64,000 bases of DNA. It comes from Anolis sagrei. Lineage: Eukaryota > Chordata > Lepidosauria > Squamata > Anolidae. Shown piece after piece: positions 51,205 to 60,500 of the stretch. Both the position numbers and the translations under genes were made by a program. Within the stretch, counting starts at the first letter, position 1. Every line of letters starts with the position of its first letter. The stretch is taken from the NCBI RefSeq assembly GCF_037176765.1, contig NC_090034.1:22088875-22152874 (forward strand), in the 5' to 3' direction. Below the pieces are notes generated by a model. It ran no database searches. It had not been told where the DNA came from and was given only the letters and a program-made list of their open reading frames with translations.

Positions 51205-54200
51205 ATGGGAGGCAGCGCTGCCCTTCGGGAGGCGGTGCGGGTGAGATTCGCCCCCAGCCCCACAGGTAAATTTGCGACTGAGGGTTTATGGAAAGGGGTG
51301 GCTTTGGACTACAACTCCCAAAATCCCCTTTAAGAGCCAGCCCTCTCTTTCCAGAGATAGCAGGACTGCAGATCCCAGCACTCCCTTTCCAGAAGGGGCA
51401 GGGCTGCCGCTCTAGAATCCCTTTTCACACGAATTCATTCTTCCTGTACTACAGTTCCCAGCATCCTCTAGCAGACAATGTGATTGCAAGGCCCAGGAAT
51501 AGGAATGAATGCCTGTTTGAGCCCATCTGAGCTGCTATTACTCAGTGCTATGGAGTAATGGGAACTGTAGCTCCGTGTATTGCAGTTCCCAGCATCCCCA
51601 ACTAGGCAATGTGATTGCAAGGCCCAGGAATAGGTTTGAGCCCATTTCAGCTGCCATGACTCAGTGCTATGGGCTAATGAGAGCTGTAGCTTTGTGTACT
51701 GCAGTTCCCAGCATTCCCAACCAGCCAAGGTGATTGCAACCTCAAGAATAGGAATGAATGCAGTTTTGAGCCCATTTGAGCTAGCATTGCTCAGTGCTAT
51801 GGGATAATAGGAGCTGTAGCTCTGTGTACTGCAGATTTCAGCATCCCCAACCAGCCAATATGATTGCACGCCCCAAGAATAGGAATGGATGCAGTTTTGA
51901 GCCCATTTGAGCTGGCATTGCTCAGTGCTGTGCGATAATGGGAGCTGTAGCTATGTGTACTGCGGTTCTCAGCATCCTCAACTAAGCGATGTGACTGCAA
52001 TTTTGAACCAATTAAGGTGCCACTACTCAGTGCTATGGGATAATGGGAGCTGTAGCTCTATGTACTGCGGTTCCCAGCATCCCCAACCAGCCAATATAAT
52101 TGCAAGCCCCAGGTATTGGAATGAATGCAGTTTTGAGCCCATTTGGGCTGGCATTGCTCAGTGCTATGCGATAATGGGAGCTGTAGCTCTGTGTACTGCA
52201 GTTCCCAGCATCCTCAATTAGGCAATATGATTGCAAGGCCCCAGAATAGGAATGAATGCAGTTTTGAGCTCATTTGAGCTGGCATTACTAAGTGCTCTGG
52301 GATAATGGGAGCACCCAACCAGCCTAGGTGATTGCAATTCCCAGGACTAAGGCTGCATCTGCACTGCAGTGTGGCCCCATTTGAATTTTCAGGGCTCACT
52401 GCTGTGGGATTCTGGGAGTTGTAGTTTTATAAGGCCTTTCACCTTAGGCAGACTGCGACTCCTAGGATTGCATAGCATTGATTGAGCCAGGGCAGGTCAA
52501 GTGGAGTCAAGCTGCATTCATTCAACAGTGACAATGTGCCCTACATGAGAAAAGGTTCAGATTTGCAAGCTTTTGGCTTTCTTTTCTCTCACCTTCATCT
52601 TCCAAAGGCTTCTTGCACCTGGGGGGCCTGCGGACCGCGCTGTACAATTACCTCTTTGCCCGGAAACACAATGGCCGCTTCATCCTGCGCCTGGAGGACA
52701 CCGACCAGAGCCGGGTGGTGGATGGAGCCGCACAGGGCATCGAGGACATGCTGGAGTGGGCAGGTGGGGTACCCTCCCCATATTTTTCCCATGAGGCTGC
52801 ATCATTTGTGCATACATCTAGCCTTTAGGGATGATGGGACCTGCCATGGAGTCTTACAGAGGACCGCAGGTTTGGAGGAGGCCCCAAGGGCCATCCAGTC
52901 CAAACCCAATTCTGCTAGACACAAAGACACAATTCAATCCCTCCCAACAGAGGCTATCTAGCCTCATAGACATTAGAAGTTTCATGGAGAAGTAAGGCTA
53001 TAGAATCATAGGGTTGGAAGGGACCCCAAGGGTCATCCAGTCTAAACCCTTTTAAGCCTGACAGGAAGACACAACCCAAGCCATCCCATCAGATGGCCAC
53101 CCAACCTCATAGGCATTAGACGGTTCATGGAGAAATAGGGCTATAGAATTGTAGAGCTGAAAGGGACCTCAAGGGCCATCCAGTCCAAATCCAGTTCTGC
53201 TAGAGATAGTAAACCACATTCCAATCCTTCCTGACAGAGAGCCATCCAGCCTCTGTTTCAAAACCTCCAGTGGAAGAAGCTCCACAGAAATCCCAAGCAG
53301 CAGCATGTTCCATGATTGAACATCTCTTGCCATCTGAAGTTCTTTTTTAGCTATGTTGTCTCTTGATTCAAGCCATAAGGAGAGGCGGGCAATAAGTAGT
53401 ATTTACAGTTCATCATCATCATCATCATGTTTAGGTGAAATCTCCTTTCCTGTCATTGGGATCCATTTCTCTATTGTGTCCCAGGGTCCTTCCAGACAGG
53501 CTCTATATCCCAGGATCCAATCCCAGGTTTTCTTTTTATCCCAGATTATCTGGCAGTGTGGACTCATATAATTCAATTTAAAGCAGAAAACCTGGGACCA
53601 GATGCTGGGATATAAGGCCTGTCTAGAAGTGCCCCCAGTCTCCAAAGTAGCAAAAAACAAGCTTGCCCACTTCTCAATGGAATATCCTTTCATAAAGTAA
53701 TAGGCTGGATCTACAGTGCCGTATATCCCAGGATCTGATCCCAGATTATCTGCTTATCCCAGATTGTCTGTCAGTGTAGAGTCATATAATCCAGTTCAAA
53801 TCAGATAATCTGGGACCAGATCCTGGGATATACAGCAATCTAGATCCAGCCATAGAGTAACAGTTGGAAGAGACCACATGAGCCTTCTAATCCAACCCCC
53901 TGCCATACAGGAATAACACAATCAAAGCACCCCTTACAGATGTCAATCCAGACTCTTTTTAAAAGCCTCCAAAGAAAGAGCTTCCACCACACTCAAATAT
54001 TTCAACCTACCTGTCCTCTCCCCTTCTCTTCTTGAAGCTAAACATACCCATGTCTCTAAGCTGCTCTTCAGACAGTTTGATTGTTCAATGTATTGTCGAA
54101 GGCATTCATGGCTGGAATCACTGGGTTGTTGTAGGTTTTTTGGGCTATATGGCCATGTTCTAGAAGCATTCTCTCCTGATGTTTCACCTGCATCTATGGC

Positions 54201-55031
54201 AAACATCTTTAGACCTCACAACCTCTGAGGATGCTTGCAATAGATGCAGGCGAAACGTCAGGAGAGAATGCTTCTAGAACATGGCCATATAGCCAAAAAA
54301 CCTGCAACAACCCAGTTGATCAATCTTTTATCATCATCGTTATTATTATTATTTTGGTGGCCATTCCATGGATCCATTCCACCTTGTCCCCATCCTCCTT
54401 GAATTGCCCAGGGTTATTATTCCAGGTGACTAGTACCGAAGAGAGTGGGACTATGACTTCCTTCAGTCTATTGACTCAGCCCATCTTTGCATTCACCTTT
54501 TCAGTCCCTTGTTTCCTTTGATTCTGCGAAGGCTTTTCCGATCTCTTCCTTCTCTCTCTTGCAGGCATCCCTCCGGATGAGAGCCCTTGCCGAGGGGGCC
54601 CTGTGGGGCCTTACCTGCAGTCTCAGCGCCTGGGCCTCTACCGGGAGGCCTCCGACTTCCTCCTGGAGAAGGGGGCCGCCTACCGCTGCTTCTGCACCCC
54701 ACAGCGCCTGGAGCTCCTCAAGAAGGAGGCCCTGCGCAACCGGCAGACCCCACGGTCAGGAGCCATGGAGGGGCTTGCATGGGATCTCTGAACCAGGCAG
54801 CTGGTTGTGGGGCGGTATGCCCCATTTCATCCATTTTTGTGTTTAATTTCTCCCCAAACTTAGCTCATAACGTTGTCCCCAGGAAAGGCTTGAACCAAAC
54901 TGAAACACAGCAATTGCCATTAAAAGGTTTAGCAAACAGTTCCGTTACACATACGTAATTTATGTTGTGATGCCCATGCTGGAAGAAAGCATAAATGACT
55001 TCATTGCTTTCTGGGGGTGCATCTAAACCAC

Positions 55032-55078
<47 letters not shown>

Positions 55079-55496
55079 TTATTTATTTACCACATAACAC
55101 ACTAGATATAATGGCTGTGGAAAAGAAACATGTTTTTATTATAGACATTGCAATAAAGGAGAGAGTAGAGTAGAAGACAAAGAGCTGGAAAAGATCACAA
55201 AACACAAGGACTTACAAATTGTAATTGGATGGCTATGACAAAAGAGAACAACAGTCATACCAATAGTGTTTGGTGGTCTTGGGGGCATTCCAAGAAACCT
55301 TGAAAAACACTTGAAAAGCCTTAATTTGGACAGAACATCAACTCACATGCTGCAGAAGGAAGGTAGCACTTCACGGAACTGTGCGCATTCTGCGAAAATG
55401 CCTCTAATATCCTAGGCCTTTGGGAAGAGCCCGATATTCAGAGATGAATCCCACACACTTGGACATAATGTGCATGTGTGCTGTGATGTTACGTAC

Positions 55497-55527
<31 letters not shown>

Positions 55528-57506
55528 TATTATTATTATTATTTATACCCTGCTTCATTTCTCCTGAAGGAGATTTAAAGCGGCTGAATGAATACAGTTT
55601 GGCCCCACTTTAACCATCATGGCTCAGTGCTATAGAATCTTGGGATTTGTAGTTTGGTGGGGCACCAACACTTTTTTGGCAGAGGAGGAGAAGGCCCAAT
55701 GGCCAACTGTCAGGAGTGCTTTCATTACGTATAACAGTATAGCAAGGGATTGAACTGGATGTCCCTTGGGGTCCCTTCCAACAACTTTATGAGTCTATGA
55801 TTCCATAACATTGAGCCATGGCAGTCAGGCTGCATTGCAATGTAGAGGCACTCTTGGTTTCCTCACAAGCCCTAATTTTCCCAAAATCTTGGATTCTTTT
55901 GTGGGCCAAATGAAATGGGTGCTTGCCACTTGAACTGGAGTCACACCATTCCGCTGACTCAATTTCACTGGTGTATCTCCCTCTCTTCTCACCATTAAGG
56001 TATGACAACCGTTGCCGGCACCTGAGCCCCTCGCATGTGGCGGAGAAGCTGTCTCAGGGTACGGAGCATGCAGTGCGCTTCCGCCTGGAGCAGGGCGCCG
56101 AGGAGCCCTTCCTGGACCTGGTCTACGGGTGGAGCCGCCACGAGGTGTCCAGTGTGGAGGGGGATCCGGTGGTATTGAAGAGCGACGGCTTCCCCACCTA
56201 TCACTTGGCCAACGTGGTGGACGACCACCGGATGGGCATCAGCCACGTCCTGCGGGGCACGGAGTGGCTGACCTCCACCTCCAAGCACCTCCTGCTGTAC
56301 AGGGCCCTTGGGTGGCAGCCCCCGCGCTTCGGCCACCTCCCGCTCCTCCTCAACCGCGACGGGAGCAAACTATCGAAGCGGCAGGGAGACCTCTTCGTGG
56401 AGGGCTTTGCACAGGAGGGATGCCTGCCGGAGGCCCTGCTGGACCTGCTCACCAACTGTGGCTCTGGCTTTGTGGGTAATTGAGGTCGGCTAATGGGACA
56501 AAACCTTCCACTTGCTGCAATGCCAGAGCAGGAATATAAGGAAGGCCATGCAGTTGGGGTTTGTGTGGGTTGGGAGTTGCAAAAGGAAACCCAAGGGCCT
56601 TCTGGGAGACAGGATAACAGACTTCTTTCTGCAGAGAACCGGATGGGGAGGACACTGCCGGAACTGATAGAGGAGTTCGACTTGGGCAGAATTGAGCGAC
56701 ACTCGGCCCTTTTGGACTTGGAGAAGCTCCCTGAGTTTAACAGGTGGGGAGCGGCCAGGCGGGACTCACGCTATTCCTTATTTATTTGGCAGGGCCTTTA
56801 CGTGCATTGAAATATGTCCACTCCAGGCCATTGATGCCCTTTGGAAATGATTCCCCAGTATACTGTTTTCTCTTAGTTGTTGTTCTTCTAGCTGTTGTGT
56901 GCCTTCAGGTCATTTCTGATGTATGGCAATCCTATCACAAGGTTTTCGTGGAATTAGAATCATCCAGTACAACCCCCTGCCAAGAAGCAGGAAAATCACA
57001 TTCAAATGGCCATCCAGCCTCTTCTTAAAAGCCTCCAAAGAAGGAGACTCCACCACACTCTGGGGGCAGAGAGTTCCACTGCTGAACAGCTCTCGCAGTC
57101 GGGAAGTTCTTCCTAATGCTTAGGTGGAATCTCATTGTGTGTAGTTTGAAGCCATTGTTCTGCATCCCAGTCTCCAGGGCAGCAGAAAACAAGCTTGCTC
57201 CCCTCTCTCTATGACTTCCTCTCACATCTTTATCCATGACCCTCATCATGTCTCCTCTCAGCCTTCTCTTCTGCAGGCTAAACATGCTCAGCTCTTTAAG
57301 TCGCTCCTCATAGGGCTTGTTCTCCAGACCCTTGATCATTTGAGTCTCCCTCCTCTGGACACACTCTTGGGAGGAATTGTTCAGTTTGCTTTTGCCTTCT
57401 TCTGAGGCTGAGAGCCTGTGACTGTAGGATTCAGTGACTGGGCAGGGATTCAAACCCTAGCCTCTAGCATTGTGGTCGAGCACTCAAGCCGCTAGACTAC
57501 ACTGGC

Positions 57507-57547
<41 letters not shown>

Positions 57548-60500
57548 TGAAACACAACAAGATGAGTCCACAGCAGACACTCTGCTGGCTGTTGTATTGG
57601 ATCACATGTTGGGCACTTCCCAAGTGTCTAGGACTGTGTGATGTATTGGCGAATAATGTGTGCAGATCCCAGTAAGGTGGCCTTTTGCAGTTGGCAGATG
57701 GTAATCTTGTCAGCGCCGATTGTGTTTAAGTGCAGGCCAAGATCTTTAGGCACTGCACCCAGTGTGCCAATCACCACTGGGACCACCTTGACTGGCTTGT
57801 GCCAGAGTCTTTACAGAGTCTATTATTATTATTATGATTATTATTATTTTTCTTACTCGCTTTGTGGCTCTCTCTCTGGAGTTGGCTTTCTCTTTCTCTC
57901 AGCCGGGCTCCAATGTGATATTTTGTCCAGGACTCACTTCTCCCGGAGGATCAGGGACGAGGTGCTGCGGCGGGAGCTTGTGTCCGAGCTGCAGACGGCC
58001 ATAGAAGAGACCTTTGGGCAGCAGCTGGTGGACAGAGGGGTCCTGGAGGCGCCCTATGTGGAGCAGGTCCTCTTCCTGCGGAGGGTGAGTCCAGCTGTAC
58101 AGGAAATGGAGGAGCAGCTGGAGAAAAGGGTGCTTTCTCCACCATATATGCATGCTTTGGATAATATAAGAAGGCCTAACACCCCTGTGGTGTTTCCTTT
58201 GCTTCCTGTGCCCCTGTTCAGAAGATTTCACCTCACTTTTTGTCCCTGTGACGATTGGATTTTGAAAAAAAATGGCTAGCTGTGGGAACAAGTAGTGGTG
58301 GTAAAGCTTCACTGGAGATCCCTTTTCCCCATGATAATGACTCTTCTAAGAATTAATTTCCCTTCCAATGGGTAGATTTCTCTTACTTCCTGTAGCCTCA
58401 CCCCCATTCTTAACAATGAGTTGTTTCTAAGTTGGATGTTTGTAACTGTATTAGGAAACTTAGAGGGGGAAAGCTTAAAAAATGTATTTTATGCACATAA
58501 ATGCCCTGTAATTTCCATGCAAAAACATCACATGTGTTTCAGGGCAGAATGGCCTATTTTATTCCCACAACAGAGAGAAAATTAGAAAAATGCAGGACCC
58601 AATCTAGGATAGGTGTATTGTTTGTGTGGATATGGTTGCCAGTTTGAAGCCCGGGTCAGGGTGAGTACCTAGCTGTCAGCCCAACTCACTGTTTACCTAA
58701 GCAGCTCGAAAACAGCTTAGAGCTGTAAGTAGAGAAATTAGGTACCTCTAAAAAGTGGGAGAAGTATTTTATGACACCATAAAAGGAAAAAAAAAGCCAG
58801 AAAATGCCGGTGACCAAAAGGAAGTCCTGATGGCTCTTTGTCATAGAGGATGGAGTGACAGCACCCCCCTGTGGCTGGATTTGAGCACAACCTCAAAAGG
58901 CACCAAAAAGCTGGACATATTTATTTATCGTGTCATCAGCAACCATTGTATTACAATTCTAACAGAGCAAAACAAACACAGAGATTAAAAAGAAAAAGAA
59001 AGAAAAGAAAAAAAAACCACACAGATTTTGTAAATTTGGTATTTGGTTAAATGTCCTTTGACCAGTATCTGGCCACTTGGAGCGCCTCTGGGGTTGCCGC
59101 AAGAAGGTCCTCCATCGTGCATGTGGCAGGGCTCAGGTTGCATTGCAGCAGGTGGTCAGTGGTTTGTTCTTCTCCGCACTCGCATGCCGAGGATTCCACC
59201 CTGTAGCCCCATTTCTTAAGATTGGCTCTGCATCTCGTGGTGCCAGAGCGCAATCTGTTCAGCGCCTTCCAAGTCGCCCAGTCTTCTGAGTGCCCAGGGG
59301 GGAGTCTCTCATCTGGTATCACCCATAAATTGAGGTGCTGGGTTTGGGCCTGCCACTTTTGGACTCTCGCTTGCTGGGGTGTTCCAGCGAGTGTCTCTGT
59401 AGATCTAAGAAAACTATGTCTTGATTTAAGTCGTTGACGTGCTGGCTGATACCCAAACAGGGGATGAGCTGGAGATGTCTCTGCCTTGGTCCTTTCACTA
59501 TTGGCTGCTACTTCCCGGCGGATGCCAGGTGGTGCAATACCGGCTAAGCAGTGTAATTTCTCCAGTGGTGTGGGGCGCAGACACCCCGTGATAATGCGGC
59601 ATGTCTCATTAAGAGCCACATCCACTGTTTTAGTGTGATGAGATGTGTTCCACACTGGGCATGCATACTCAGCAGCAGAGTAGCATAGCGCAAGGGCAGA
59701 TGTCTTCACTGTGTCTGGTTGTGATCCCCAGGTTGTGCCAGTCAGCTTTCGTATGATGTTGTTTCTAGCGCCCACTTTTGTTTGATGTTCATGCAGTGCT
59801 TCTTGTAGGTCAGAGCACGGTCCAAAGTGACTCCCAGGTATTTGGGTGCGCTGCAATGCTCCAGTGGGATTCCTTCCCAGGTAATCCTCAGAGCTCGGGA
59901 TGCTTGTCTGTTCTTAAGGTGAAAGGCGCATGTCTGTGTTTTAGATGGATTAGGGATCAGCTGGTTTTCCCTGTAATAGGCAGTAAGAGCACCTAGAGCT
60001 TCGGAGAGCTTCTGTTCTACCATCTCAAAGCTCCCTGCTTGAGCAGTAATGGCACGATCATCAGCATAGATGAAACTCTCTGTCCCTTCTGGCAGTGGCT
60101 GGTCATTTGTGTAGATGTTGAACATGGATGGAGCAAGCACGCTCCCCTGAGGCAGGCCGTTCTTCTGTTTCCGCCATCTGCTTCTCTGGCCCTGGAACTC
60201 AACAAAAAAGCTCCTGTTTTGTAGCAGGTTTCCTATGAGGCGGGTGAGGTGGTAGTCCTTTGTGATATTATACATTTTTCTCAGGAGGAGGCGGTGGTTC
60301 ACAGTATCATAGGCTGCTGACAAGTCTATGAAGACAGCTCCTGTGATCTGCTGCCTTTCAAAGCCATCTTCTATGTGCTGGGTCAGGTTCAGCACTTGCG
60401 ATGTGCAGCTTTTGCCTTTTCTGAAGCCAGCTTGCTGTGGGATCAGACAGGGGTCTATATTTTCCATAATTTTATGCAAAATAAGTCTCTCCAGAACTTT

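Noticed and set aside
51449-52350. Regular repeats resembling a CRISPR array (also 9349-10045 and 2-950)
   Set aside because: Units are over 100 bp with no unique spacers between short repeats, in a vertebrate nuclear context; they are minisatellite or transposon arrays.
57900-57930. Acceptor AG at about 57902 for EARS2 exon 6
   Set aside because: Joining exon 5 there shifts the frame into a stop; the AG at 57929-57930 restores the conserved FNR-xH junction and frame.
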